Source: Paraburkholderia sejongensis
GTDB taxonomy: Bacteria > Pseudomonadota > Gammaproteobacteria > Burkholderiales > Burkholderiaceae
Length of the DNA: 64,000 bases
NCBI RefSeq assembly: GCF_020880815.1
Contig: NZ_JAJITD010000015.1
Span: 62,001 to 126,000, forward strand
Direction: 5' to 3'
In this document: positions 35,978-44,528 of the stretch, one piece after another
Layout of the letters: the number at the start of each line of letters is the position of its first letter
How positions within the stretch are numbered: the first letter of the stretch is position 1
Translations under genes and position numbers: made by a program
The notes under the pieces: model-generated
The model's input: the letters and a program-made list of their open reading frames with translations, nothing else
What the model was told of the DNA's origin: nothing
Databases searched by the model: none

Positions 35978-37066
35978 TCACAGCAGCGCGGTCAATTGCG
36001 CGACGCGCGCTTCGAAGTGCTTCAGTTGATCGCCATCAAGCGTGGTTTTCTGCGGCAGATCGACCTTCAGCGGATCGCGCGGCACGTTGTTCACGTGAAC
36101 CTCGTAATGCAGATGCGGCCCGGTCGCCCAGCCGGTTTCGCCGACATAGCCGATCACCTCGTTGCGCTTCACGTGGCTGCCGTTGCGCAGACCTTTCGCG
36201 AAACGGGACAGGTGCGCGAACGTCGTCGAATACGGCGCGGGGTTCTGGATCTTCACCACGTTGCCGTAGCCGGTCTGATGGCCGATAAAGCGGATCACCC
36301 CGCGCGCGGTCGCGCGTACCGGCGTGCCGGTGGGCGCGGCCAGATCGACACCGTCGTGACTTTGCCAGCGATGCACAACCGGATCGAGGCGGCGCAACGA
36401 GAACTCCGACGACACTCGGGTGAAGTTGAGCGGATAGCGCTCGAACACGGGGCCGGCGCTCACGCCGTCTTTCGAGTAGTAAAACGGCTTGCCGCTCAGG
36501 TCCTTGTGGAGAAACACGTCATGGGTCTGTGCGCCGCGCACGATGCGCACCGCGAGCGGCTCGCGGGCGGCCGGGCGGTCGTTTTCCTTGCTGGTGGAAC
36601 TGGTGGAACTGGTGGGGCTGGCGGGATTAGCGGAATTGGCCGCGGCGTTGTCGAATACCGCGCTGACGCGATCGCCTGGTTTGAGGTCGCGCGACAGATC
36701 GAGTTCGTCATGAAACGCGCGCGACAAAATTGCCGTCGTGCCCGCATCGACGCCGATGCTCTTCGCGGCCGCCGCAAAGGTGCGCTCGATCGGCGCCGTT
36801 TTGACCGTGAATGGCGGCGGTAGCGGAGCGGCCGGTGCCGGCGCGGCAGGAGCAGTGGGTGTCGCGCCGGTGGGCGCCGCCGCCGGATCCGGCGCGCGCG
36901 CGCCGACCCTCGTCGAGTCCTTGCTGACCAGCGATACGTCGGGTTCTTCGTCGCGCCACGCGCGTGGATGAGATACCAGATAAGCCGCGCACACCGAGCT
37001 CATTGCACACACAGCAATGACCTTGCTGGCACGCCCCGGCAGGAAGCGAGCTACAGATAGAGGCAT
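35978..37066 (-). CDS. M23 family metallopeptidase (murein endopeptidase-like)
   Basis: A 362-residue envelope protein with an N-terminal membrane anchor (about 15-32), a Pro/Ala-rich linker (60-85), a LysM/OapA-like domain region (about 85-200) and a C-terminal M23 peptidase domain. Zinc ligands are visible in HDGVDLAAPTG (HxxxD) and in GPHLHYEVHVN (HLH), with FAHLSRF between. This is the layout of MepM/YebA-type DD-endopeptidases that cut peptidoglycan cross-links to allow growth. A TSSTSSTSK stretch from short DNA repeats (near 36.6 kb) lies in the middle. All catalytic residues are present, so it should be active. Confidence 0.92.
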   Translation of the reverse strand: MPLSVARFLPGRASKVIAVCAMSSVCAAYLVSHPRAWRDEEPDVSLVSKDSTRVGARAPDPAAAPTGATPTAPAAPAPAAPLPPPFTVKTAPIERTFAAAAKSIGVDAGTTAILSRAFHDELDLSRDLKPGDRVSAVFDNAAANSANPASPTSSTSSTSKENDRPAAREPLAVRIVRGAQTHDVFLHKDLSGKPFYYSKDGVSAGPVFERYPLNFTRVSSEFSLRRLDPVVHRWQSHDGVDLAAPTGTPVRATARGVIRFIGHQTGYGNVVKIQNPAPYSTTFAHLSRFAKGLRNGSHVKRNEVIGYVGETGWATGPHLHYEVHVNNVPRDPLKVDLPQKTTLDGDQLKHFEARVAQLTALL

Positions 37067-37293
37067 TGATTAACGACAGCGTCGACCGCCGCATGCACGC
37101 GAGGCACGCACGACGAGGTGGTTTCGTTGAATCAGCGTTTCCAGACAATGCATGAAACGCTGCATGAGGCTGGGGGAAGCCTAGGGGCGCTTTCTTAAGT
37201 CAACCTTAAGCTGCCCCTATTAAGCGCGGCGGAGCGTGGGATGGCGTGCCGCAGGGGCTCGGTTCAGTTTTGCCCGCGCGGCACGCGCTTTCG

Positions 37294-37521
37294 TCAAGAC
37301 AACGAAGCAAGCATGTTCGACAGACGCCGGACGTGAGTCTTGAACGCGTCGCTGGCTTCGCGGTCGGTGGTTGGCTCTAGATGCGAGGTTTCGGCGAGCA
37401 GCGCCTGCTCGTGGAAGTCGTTGGCGATACTGCGTTTGAGGTCTGCCGGCAGCGACCGCACGATGGAAACCAGCAAAGCCTCTTCGGCATGCAACATGCC
37501 GAGAATCGAATGTGTGTCCAT
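37294..37521 (-). CDS. Small hypothetical protein (75 aa)
   Basis: A 75-residue helical, soluble protein beginning MDTHSILGMLHAEEALLVSI. A near-perfect GGAGG ribosome site lies seven bases before the ATG, and codon use is normal, so I regard it as real. It is first seen in a run of small minus-strand genes up to 38.66 kb. Function not recognised. Confidence 0.6.
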   Translation of the reverse strand: MDTHSILGMLHAEEALLVSIVRSLPADLKRSIANDFHEQALLAETSHLEPTTDREASDAFKTHVRRLSNMLASLS

Positions 37522-37602
37522 ACGAGAACCTCCGGAGGGAACATCGTCGGTGCCGCCGGAGAGCGCCGGCGCACCTCATGTTACCCCGTGGCTCCCGGGC
37601 CG

Positions 37603-37746
37603 TTACTCGGCGATCGAATAGCGCGACGGGCGGGATTTCGGCCGCGCAATCTCGCGCTCGACGCGCGGACTCGCGCCGCGGATGAACAGGACCGCGCACA
37701 GCGCGAGCATCGCCCAGATGCAAAGAATGACCGTCAAGGTGCTCAT
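37603..37746 (-). CDS. 47-residue single-pass membrane protein
   Basis: A small frame of 48 codons from ATG at 37746 to TAA at 37603. The product has one strong membrane helix (LTVILCIWAMLALCAVLFI, residues 4-22) and then a positively charged tail (RGASPRVEREIARPKSRPSR), a classic single-pass, inside-tail microprotein layout. Codon third positions are mostly G/C, as in neighbouring genes. The ribosome site is weak (GGAAACTGAC). It sits within a run of small genes on the same strand. Function unknown. Confidence 0.6.
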   Translation of the reverse strand: MSTLTVILCIWAMLALCAVLFIRGASPRVEREIARPKSRPSRYSIAE

Positions 37747-37801
37747 GTCAGTTTCCGGAAACGGAGGAATACGGTGAATGCGGTGGTCGCCGCGCGGTGG
37801 G

Positions 37802-38095
37802 TCAATGCAGCGTGGAGCGGTCGGGAGCGCCGAACAGCAACTGGTCGATCAGATCGGTGGTCAGCGTCAACTGCTTCTCGAGTGCCTGGCGCGCGGCCTC
37901 CGCACCGGCCGCATCGCTGCGCGCAACCGCCGCATGCGTATCGGTCGCAAGGCGCAGGATCGCTTCCGAGCCGCATTTCAGCTCGCGCATCGCGTCCGCG
38001 TCGGGACCGGGCGACGACGGGCAATTCACGGGCTCACCGCCGTAGTCCGGCAGGTCGGCGTCGAACGGGTGGGATTTGTCGTGGCGGGAAGACAT
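37802..38095 (-). CDS. Hypothetical helical protein (97 aa)
   Basis: A 97-residue protein with an acidic, Pro-rich N-terminus (HPFDADLPDYGGEPVNC) and a helical C-terminal half (AAGAEAARQALEKQLTLTTDLIDQLL). AGGAG lies six bases before the ATG. No membrane segment and no recognised domain. The helical part could form a coiled coil. Codon use supports a real gene. Confidence 0.6.
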   Translation of the reverse strand: MSSRHDKSHPFDADLPDYGGEPVNCPSSPGPDADAMRELKCGSEAILRLATDTHAAVARSDAAGAEAARQALEKQLTLTTDLIDQLLFGAPDRSTLH

Positions 38096-38241
38096 CTGAG
38101 GCTCCTGGCGAAAAGGCGCGATGGCACGAAATCAGTGTGCGCCGGCCGCCGGCTTTTCAATTCGTCGAATAGAAGCCAAATCCGAAGCCAATCCGAGGTC
38201 TTTGAAAAACAAGGATTTTTTACCGAAACCGGTTAGAGAGA

Positions 38242-38278
38242 CCGCGACCCAGTCCCTTGGGCATAGGCGAGGTCGCGG
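38242..38278. other. Possible RNA hairpin
   Basis: CCGCGACC and GGTCGCGG pair as an 8-bp stem around a 21-base loop, between two small minus-strand genes. It could be a weak terminator, mRNA structure or part of a small RNA; no T-run follows directly. Confidence 0.3.
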
Positions 38279-38330
38279 CGACAGCAGGAAAACGTCTACC
38301 CTGCCGCCTGGAAAAACGCTACGACAGGCT

Positions 38331-38663
38331 TTAGACCGCCGGCACGACGACGATGCGCAGCGGTGCGCCGCCCGCGGCGATCGCGAGCAGGATGTCGATG
38401 TTGGGATGCGCGCCCGGGCGGTTGCGCGCGTCGGCCGTATGCTCGGCGAACAGCGCGAGGCCATGTTCGGCGGCCTTCGCGTCCAGCGTGCCGAACGCGC
38501 CGTGCAGGTAGTTGTACACCGCGAGCGAGCCCTGTTTGCCCGGCTTGTTCTCGATGCCGGCGACCACGGCGCCCGCGCCATCCACCAGATCGATGCGCGC
38601 AATGCCGTCGATCGCCGGCATCTGGGCGAGATTTTCCTTGAAAACGTTGCTCGGTTGGATCAT
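38331..38663 (-). CDS. DUF2322 family protein
   Basis: A 110-residue soluble protein beginning MIQPSNVFKENLAQMPAIDG, with the conserved-looking core ENKPGKQGSLAVYNYLHGAFG (about 39-59) and LFAEHTADARNRPGAHPNIDIL (about 71-92). This agrees with the DUF2322 family of small proteobacterial proteins of unknown function. I chose the ATG at 38663 because AAGGAG lies eight bases upstream; a GTG nine bases earlier is less well placed. Confidence 0.75.
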   Translation of the reverse strand: MIQPSNVFKENLAQMPAIDGIARIDLVDGAGAVVAGIENKPGKQGSLAVYNYLHGAFGTLDAKAAEHGLALFAEHTADARNRPGAHPNIDILLAIAAGGAPLRIVVVPAV

Positions 38664-39450
38664 TGAAACCACTCCTTCTGTTCTAAAAAATGCATGGCGG
38701 GCCGTATCTTAGCGGAACGGCGGCGGACCCGGCTCGCGGGCCGGCGCACGGTGCATCCGACGGCCTCGAAATCGAGGAATCCTAGCTAATTTTTTGCGTC
38801 GGTCGCGCGTCCGCCCGATGATGGAAAACGTTTAACTTCAACCTCCCGCCGGTTCGAAAACGCCCCACCGTGTAATAGATTTCGAATCAAGCCGCGATCT
38901 AGACGAAAGCAACGATGTGCTGCGCGGCTGTCTCGATGCTTCGTCACCCTAACTAATCTTCAAATCAAAAATCGACCGAGCATTTACGAGCACAATTGCC
39001 CCCAAAATCATTAACTTTGAAAGCGCCCGCGAAGGTCTTATGCGTGGCTGCCCCCACCTCTGGGCGGCTCATATCTTCACCATCCGCGCTTTTGACGCTG
39101 CTTGCAATTCCGTTTGAGATATGATCTCCTACGACTTACATCATGTTTCACGGGAAGAAGTTGACCGGATTGCGATGGTGCGCCGCAGCGACCTAATTGC
39201 GCCAAAGGGCCAGCAACAAAGGGGCTCGTATGAGATTTGGCAGATGCAACCTCGGGGCTTAATAGGCCCGTCGCAGAAGGATCGTTTCGCTTATCCCCCC
39301 CAAAGTCATATGATGACTGATGTTTTGAAAATGAACACTTAGCAGAGAATCACCAACAGCCAAGGGAAATTATTAAAAAGGAGCTAAATAAAAATCACCA
39401 AAATTAGAAACTCGATCACCACAGCATTAATTAATAAATCTGGAGACAAA
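38664..39450. other. AT-richer intergenic region upstream of a large lipoprotein gene
   Basis: About 790 bases. The portion from 39340 to 39450 is clearly AT-rich (TTATTAAAAAGGAGCTAAATA, ATTAATTAATAAAT), unlike the rest of the window. A 73-codon frame at 39121-39342 has atypical codon use and I do not support it. The region presumably contains the lipoprotein promoter and a long leader. Confidence 0.45.
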
Positions 39451-41643
39451 ATGCTTTCACCGAAAAAAACTACGCTTGCATTTGCCCTTGGCGCGGCCAC
39501 CGCGCTCCTGTTCAGCGGCTGCGGCGGCAGCACGCACGAGAACGCTCCGTCCGCGACGGCGAACCCGCCCTCCTCCAGCGCGCCCCCTGCTGCGTCCGAT
39601 CCGTCGAAAAACGGCGCCATTTCGCTGCACGGCATCGTCTACGGCGCGGCCGACACCAGCGTGCCGCCCGAGGCCGGCATTCCGATCACGATGATGGGGC
39701 AAATGCGAGCGCTGTTCGACCTGATCCGCAAATCGCCGGATTTCACCCAGGTCGTGATGGATCTCGGCGACGGCAGTCCGGTCCACGTGCTCGATACGAA
39801 CACCGGCGACAAATTCCTGCCCGGCAAGCTCGCACTCGGTCTGTCGTGGATCCTGATCGATATGAAAACGAAAGGTGATCCGGCTTACGCGGATTATCTG
39901 GCCACCTATCAGAAGATCACGACCGCGATGATGCAGTCGAGCGGCGCCAACTACACGTACGCGAATACGTCCTGGGGCGAGTACTACTATCTGGTCGCGC
40001 TGAACAACTTCCAGGCGCACGGGATGCTGAACGAGGTGTTCAGCGACGCGATGCTGAGCACGCTGCAAACCCGCCTGACCTTCTGCGATATGTTCGGCGC
40101 CGACGCGAGCGGCAAAACCAACACCTGCCCGAGCGCCGGCACGCCGATCGACGTCGCGTCGCTCAATACCGCGCAGAACTACTACGCGGTGTCGTACGGG
40201 ATTGCCGGCCTGCGTCAGAAGCTCGGCTGGAGCAACCCGACGTTCTCGTCGACCACCGACGCAAGCGTCGCGACGATGAACGCGCGCGACGCACTGCTCT
40301 ATACGCTCACCAAACACATCCGCAACGATTCGAGCGGCGGCTTCTCCGACGAAGCGTCGAACACGCACACGACCTATTACGATCAGGCGCGCTACGACCG
40401 CTATAGCACGCTGCTGATCGGCGAAGTGACTGAACGCACGCTCGAAATGGGCAATCAGGCGAACCTGACACCGGAGCTGAAATCGTATCTGCGTAAATCG
40501 GTCGATCTGATTCTGCCGCAGCTGAACACCAACGGTCAGGGCTTCAACTACGGCCGCTCGATCGGCCCGTACGGCGACTCGGCCTTCATGGAAGTGCTGA
40601 CCGCGGCCGCCAATGCCGGCGTGCTGACCGATCAGGAAATGAAAGTCGCCTATACGTACATCTACAAATCGGCGCTGCGCTTCAGCAACTTCTGGTACGA
40701 CCCGACACTGCCGACGCCGTCGGTGAACATGTGGGTCAAGGGCCGGGGCACCGACACGTATCGCGGCAAACCGCGGGTGATGGGCGAGAACTTCAGCCTG
40801 CTGCACCAGTACATGTATGTGAACGCGTGGTGGGACAAGCTCGGTTTCAACGGCAAGGCGCCGCTGTCCGATGCCGAGATGCAGGCCTATCTCGACACCA
40901 AACCGCATTACACGCTGACCTGGTACAACCAGCCGACCGACACCGCGCATCCGTATAGCGCGGCGCTGATCACGGTGCGCGACGGCCGGCGCGTGATCAA
41001 CCTGAACCTGAGCCAGGCGCCGGACTACAACTCGTTCACGCCGTATTACCCGGCGCCGGCTTCGGACAATCTCGCCTATGGCACGACCGACCTCGCGTAC
41101 GCGCTGCTGATTCCGCAGGTCACCTATAGCGGCAAGACCTATATTCCGGTCACGTATTACAAGAACCTGAACGTGCAGGAAAGCAATGGTCAGGTCGTCG
41201 TCACGTTCGACACGACCAAGTTCCGTCAAGCGACGAAGAATGCCGCCTACACGACCGATCTGGATCTGCAGGTGCATACGGTGATGACGTTCAGCCACGG
41301 CACGATGACGCGCACCGATACGCTGAGCTCGGCCACGTTGACCGGCAATCTGGCGGTCGAAACGGACTACACGTCGTTCGCGGACTTCCAGAACAGCAAG
41401 GCCAATAGCGACGGCGTCTCGGTGAACTACACGAACAGCCCGGCGACCAGTTACGCGACGACCGGCTTCGACACTTGCGCGCTGTCGCAATTCGATACCG
41501 TGAACGGCGTCACGAACCCGCTGTCCACAACGCCGATCGGCCAGTTGCACGGCAATTTCGCGTGTACGACGAATCCGTTCGCGCTGTCGGGTGGCGCGAA
41601 CCGCACGTTCTCGTGGACGCTGAAGTACGCTGATCCGGCCTGA
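39451..41643 (+). CDS. Large lipoprotein of unrecognised family, lyase-like outline
   Basis: A 730-residue exported lipoprotein. The signal peptide ends in a lipobox-like LFSGC, followed by a Ser/Pro/Ala linker (25-50). Residues about 60-470 look mainly helical with repeated Trp/Tyr motifs (YDQARYDRYS, GFNYGRSIGPYGDSAF, MGENFSLLHQYMYVNAWWDK); residues about 490-730 look beta-rich. A helical toroid followed by beta-sheets is the shape of several polysaccharide lyases (heparinase- and chondroitinase-type), with Tyr/His residues as candidate catalysts, but I recognise no specific family. It stands alone with a terminator right after it. Function as a glycan-degrading surface enzyme is an inference only. 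Confidence 0.7.
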   Translation: MLSPKKTTLAFALGAATALLFSGCGGSTHENAPSATANPPSSSAPPAASDPSKNGAISLHGIVYGAADTSVPPEAGIPITMMGQMRALFDLIRKSPDFTQVVMDLGDGSPVHVLDTNTGDKFLPGKLALGLSWILIDMKTKGDPAYADYLATYQKITTAMMQSSGANYTYANTSWGEYYYLVALNNFQAHGMLNEVFSDAMLSTLQTRLTFCDMFGADASGKTNTCPSAGTPIDVASLNTAQNYYAVSYGIAGLRQKLGWSNPTFSSTTDASVATMNARDALLYTLTKHIRNDSSGGFSDEASNTHTTYYDQARYDRYSTLLIGEVTERTLEMGNQANLTPELKSYLRKSVDLILPQLNTNGQGFNYGRSIGPYGDSAFMEVLTAAANAGVLTDQEMKVAYTYIYKSALRFSNFWYDPTLPTPSVNMWVKGRGTDTYRGKPRVMGENFSLLHQYMYVNAWWDKLGFNGKAPLSDAEMQAYLDTKPHYTLTWYNQPTDTAHPYSAALITVRDGRRVINLNLSQAPDYNSFTPYYPAPASDNLAYGTTDLAYALLIPQVTYSGKTYIPVTYYKNLNVQESNGQVVVTFDTTKFRQATKNAAYTTDLDLQVHTVMTFSHGTMTRTDTLSSATLTGNLAVETDYTSFADFQNSKANSDGVSVNYTNSPATSYATTGFDTCALSQFDTVNGVTNPLSTTPIGQLHGNFACTTNPFALSGGANRTFSWTLKYADPA

Positions 41644-41672
41644 CGACTGGCGTTGTCACCGGTAGTGATTTG

Positions 41673-41705
41673 CCGGCCTTCCCGTTATCGGGAAGGCCGG
41701 TTTTT
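41673..41705 (+). terminator. Rho-independent terminator of the lipoprotein gene
   Basis: CCGGCCTTCCC and its exact complement around a GTTATC loop, followed by TTTTT. It lies 30 bases after the lipoprotein stop codon. Confidence 0.95.
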
Positions 41706-41858
41706 ATTTGCGGGCCAAGGCGGGTAGCCGTGATACCGGTAGGAAAAGTTGCCTTGTTAAGGCGGGGCGAGATCGGAACAATGCGGGCTCGATGCATTGA
41801 ATGACGCAATGAATCCGACCACCAACCGACTCACTGAACTTCACCGGAACTGACAGCC

Positions 41859-42536
41859 ATGCGCATTGCCTTTCTGCACACGATCGACGGTAACAGGCAG
41901 GTATTCGAACACGCCGCGACCGAATTGGGTGTAGCGTCCGACGATCTGCGCCATACGGTGCGGGTCGATCTGCGTGAAGCGATCGAACGCGCGGGGACGT
42001 TCACGCCCGAACTGAAACAACAGACCCGCGCCTGTCTGCTCGAACTCGCGGCCGACGCCGATGCGGTCGTCGTCACTTGCGCGACTCTGGGGCCGGTGGT
42101 GGCGGAAATAACGCATTCGCCGGTGCCGGTGATTCGAGCGGATGCCGCGTTGGCGGCGTCGGCAGCCGGGTCCGCGGGGAACGGCGGAAAAATCGTCGTG
42201 TTATGCGCGGCCGAAGCCGCGCTCGAATCGAACCGGAAACTGTTCGCCGCGCATGCGAGCGAAGCTCGCGCGTCGGTGGAGATCGTGCACGTGCCGCAGG
42301 TGTGGGCGACGTTCAGAAGCGGCGAGACGGATGCGTGCTACGCGGCGATTGCCGCGGCCACCAGCGACGCTTACGCAAAAGGTGCGACTGTCGTCGCGTT
42401 TGCCCATCCGTGGATGGCGCCGGCCGCCGCGCTCGCGAGCGCGCCGAGCGAAGGCAAGCGGCCGCTCGATAGTGCGCGCGCCGCGTTGCGTGTCGCGATG
42501 CAGCGGGTCAACCGTGAGCCGGTCCATATCCGCTAA
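41859..42536 (+). CDS. Asp/Glu racemase-superfamily protein lacking second active-site Cys
   Basis: A 225-residue protein of the aspartate/glutamate/hydantoin racemase superfamily. The first catalytic Cys is present in VVVTCATLGPV (about 69-79). In the second half, where members have a Cys in a GC(T/A)xM motif, the sequence reads VVAFAHPWMAPAA, with no Cys. The family typically uses a two-Cys acid-base pair, so a racemase role is doubtful; an isomerase or decarboxylase variant using one Cys (as in arylmalonate decarboxylase-like proteins) is possible. It is convergent with the sugar permease genes and not obviously part of that operon. Confidence 0.8.
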   Translation: MRIAFLHTIDGNRQVFEHAATELGVASDDLRHTVRVDLREAIERAGTFTPELKQQTRACLLELAADADAVVVTCATLGPVVAEITHSPVPVIRADAALAASAAGSAGNGGKIVVLCAAEAALESNRKLFAAHASEARASVEIVHVPQVWATFRSGETDACYAAIAAATSDAYAKGATVVAFAHPWMAPAAALASAPSEGKRPLDSARAALRVAMQRVNREPVHIR

Positions 42537-42552
42537 TAGAAGCTGCCAGGCA

Positions 42553-43404
42553 TCAGCCCTTGGTCGCGCCAAACGTCAGGCCGGCGACGAAATGCTTCTG
42601 CATCGCGAAAAACATCGCGACCGACGGCAACGCGGCCAGAATCGACCCGGCGGAAACCAGATTCCACGCGGTGGTCCACTGCCCTTTCAACGCGGCGACG
42701 CCCACGGTAATCGGCGCGGCATCGTCGCCCTGGGTCAGACACAACGCCCAGAAATAGTCGTTCCACACGAACGTGAACACCAGAATCGTCAGCGCGGCGA
42801 GCGCGGGACGAATCAGCGGCAGCACGATTCTGAAGAACACGGTCCACTCGTTCGCGCCTTCGATGCGCGCCGCCTCGACCAGTTCGAACGGCAACTGCTT
42901 GATGAAGTTGCGCAGGAACAGCGCGCAAAAGCCGGTCTGAAACGACACATGAAACAGGATCAGCGCGCTCACCGTATTGAACAGCCCCAGTTGCAACGAC
43001 AGATCGCGCACCGGAATCATCAGCACCTGGATCGGCACGAAATTGCCGGCGACGAACGTCGCGAACAGCGTCGAGTTGCCGCGAAACTTGTAGATCGCCA
43101 ATGCGAAACCGGCCATCGCCGCGAGTGCGATCGAGCCCACCACCGCCGGCACCGTGATCAGCACGCTGTTCCAGAAGTAATGCAGCATCGGCGACGTGGT
43201 CAACGCTTCGCGATAGTTGTCGAACATCGCGAAGTGCTTCGGCCAGCCCCAGTAATTGCCTTCGCTCAACTCTTCGGTGGAACGCACCGACGTGACCAGC
43301 ACCGCGATCATCGGCAGCAGCCAGATCAGCAGCGCGATCGGCAACGTCAGTTTGTACATGCGGCGCGTGGCCGGCTTCCATTTATCGATAGGAATGGGAA
43401 ACAT
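42553..43404 (-). CDS. Sugar ABC transporter permease (MalG/LacG type)
   Basis: A 283-residue inner-membrane permease with six helices and the cytoplasmic EAA loop EAARIEGANEWTVFFRIVLPLIRPA, which docks the ATPase. It ends the five-gene operon running from 49.0 kb to 42.55 kb; ten bases separate it from the partner permease. It forms the translocation pathway together with that permease for the substrate delivered by the neighbouring binding protein, predicted to be a beta-galactoside because of the GH42 enzyme in the operon. Confidence 0.93.
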   Translation of the reverse strand: MFPIPIDKWKPATRRMYKLTLPIALLIWLLPMIAVLVTSVRSTEELSEGNYWGWPKHFAMFDNYREALTTSPMLHYFWNSVLITVPAVVGSIALAAMAGFALAIYKFRGNSTLFATFVAGNFVPIQVLMIPVRDLSLQLGLFNTVSALILFHVSFQTGFCALFLRNFIKQLPFELVEAARIEGANEWTVFFRIVLPLIRPALAALTILVFTFVWNDYFWALCLTQGDDAAPITVGVAALKGQWTTAWNLVSAGSILAALPSVAMFFAMQKHFVAGLTFGATKG

Positions 43405-43414
43405 CAGCGGCTCC

Positions 43415-44389
43415 TTATTGCTCGGTCCGCAGCATCCGCCGCAGGTGGTAGACGATGTACACCAGCATGATCGCGAACAGCACCACCGCGATCGCGGCCG
43501 AATAACCGATCCGGTAGTACTTGATCGCCTGGTCGTACATGAAATAAGCGAGCACCGTCGAGCTCTCGAATGGACCGCCGCCCGTCATCACCGAAATCAG
43601 GTCGAAGCTGCGCAACGCGCCGATGATCGTGACGACGATCGCCATAAACGTGGTGGGCCGCAATTGCGGCAGGATCACGTGCCACAGCATCGACCAGCCG
43701 CGCGCGCCTTCCATCCGCGCCGCTTCGATCTGCTCCGCGTTCAGCGCGGTCAGGCCAGTCAGATAAAGGATCATGCAGTACGCGGTTTGCGGCCACAGCG
43801 CCGCGAAGACGATGCCGAACGTCGCGTAGCGCGGATCGCCGAGCACCGGCACGCCGTGGCCGAGAATCATCGCGAGCAGGCCGAAGGTCGGGTCGTAGAA
43901 CCACGAGAAGATCAGCCCGACCACCACGCCCGACAACACGAACGGCGCGAAGAACAGCGACTTGACGATGCGAATGCCGCCCACCGCCTGGTTCAGATAC
44001 AGCGCGACCGCGAGCCCCATCGGCGGCGCGAGCAGAAACAGCACCAGCCAGATCAGGTTGTTCCTGAGCGCCGTATAGAAGGTCGGCGTATGGAACAGTT
44101 CGACGTAGTTGGCAAGACCGATGAAGCTCGGCTCGGTCATGCCGTCCCAGTTGAAAAAGCTCAGACGGATCGTCGAGAGGATCGGCCACACCACGTAGAC
44201 GGCCACCATGAAGCAGGCCGGCGCGAGAAACAGGAACGCGGCGCGCCGCTGCCGCCGCGCGGTCGGCGTCGGACCGCGCCGGCGCGGCGCGCTCGATGCG
44301 CCGGGCAGCGCGCCGCCGGGCGCGGGCAGGCTCGGCCCGCCGGGTTCCACAGGACCGCCGACAGTTTGCCGGCTAACGGAATGCGACAC
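43415..44389 (-). CDS. Sugar ABC transporter permease (MalF/LacF type)
   Basis: A 324-residue permease with about six to seven helices and an EAA loop at EAARMEGARGWSMLWHVILPQLRPT. The first 45 residues are Pro/Gly/Arg-rich and cytoplasmic. I chose the GTG at 44389 because GGGAG lies a suitable distance upstream; an ATG at 44422 would add eleven residues and cannot be excluded. It partners the 283-residue permease encoded immediately downstream and lies 139 bases after the binding-protein gene. Confidence 0.9.
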   Translation of the reverse strand: MSHSVSRQTVGGPVEPGGPSLPAPGGALPGASSAPRRRGPTPTARRQRRAAFLFLAPACFMVAVYVVWPILSTIRLSFFNWDGMTEPSFIGLANYVELFHTPTFYTALRNNLIWLVLFLLAPPMGLAVALYLNQAVGGIRIVKSLFFAPFVLSGVVVGLIFSWFYDPTFGLLAMILGHGVPVLGDPRYATFGIVFAALWPQTAYCMILYLTGLTALNAEQIEAARMEGARGWSMLWHVILPQLRPTTFMAIVVTIIGALRSFDLISVMTGGGPFESSTVLAYFMYDQAIKYYRIGYSAAIAVVLFAIMLVYIVYHLRRMLRTEQ

Positions 44390-44528
44390 GATCAATCTCC
44401 CGATCCGATCAAGCCAATACAATCAGTTGCAACGCGACCACCCGCGACCGCGACCGCGACCGGCGCCCTCCGGCAACCGCCGACGGCCGCCCGCCGACGT
44501 CCGCGCGGCCGCCGCGCACTTCTCGTAG

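Noticed and set aside
35700..35980. Possible riboswitch (folded GC-rich segments)
   Set aside because: No conserved core of cobalamin, glycine, c-di-GMP, TPP or other known classes could be identified.
36590..36630. Short GGTGGAACT repeats in the M23 peptidase gene as a phase-variable tract
   Set aside because: Only two full nine-base copies, in frame in a linker; too few to suggest slippage.
39121..39342. Possible 73-residue gene in an intergenic region
   Set aside because: Codon third positions do not show the local G/C bias, there is no good ribosome site and no recognised motif.
39457..41550. Long minus-strand frame opposite the large lipoprotein
   Set aside because: Arg/Gly/Val-rich shadow; the plus-strand frame has a signal peptide and terminator.
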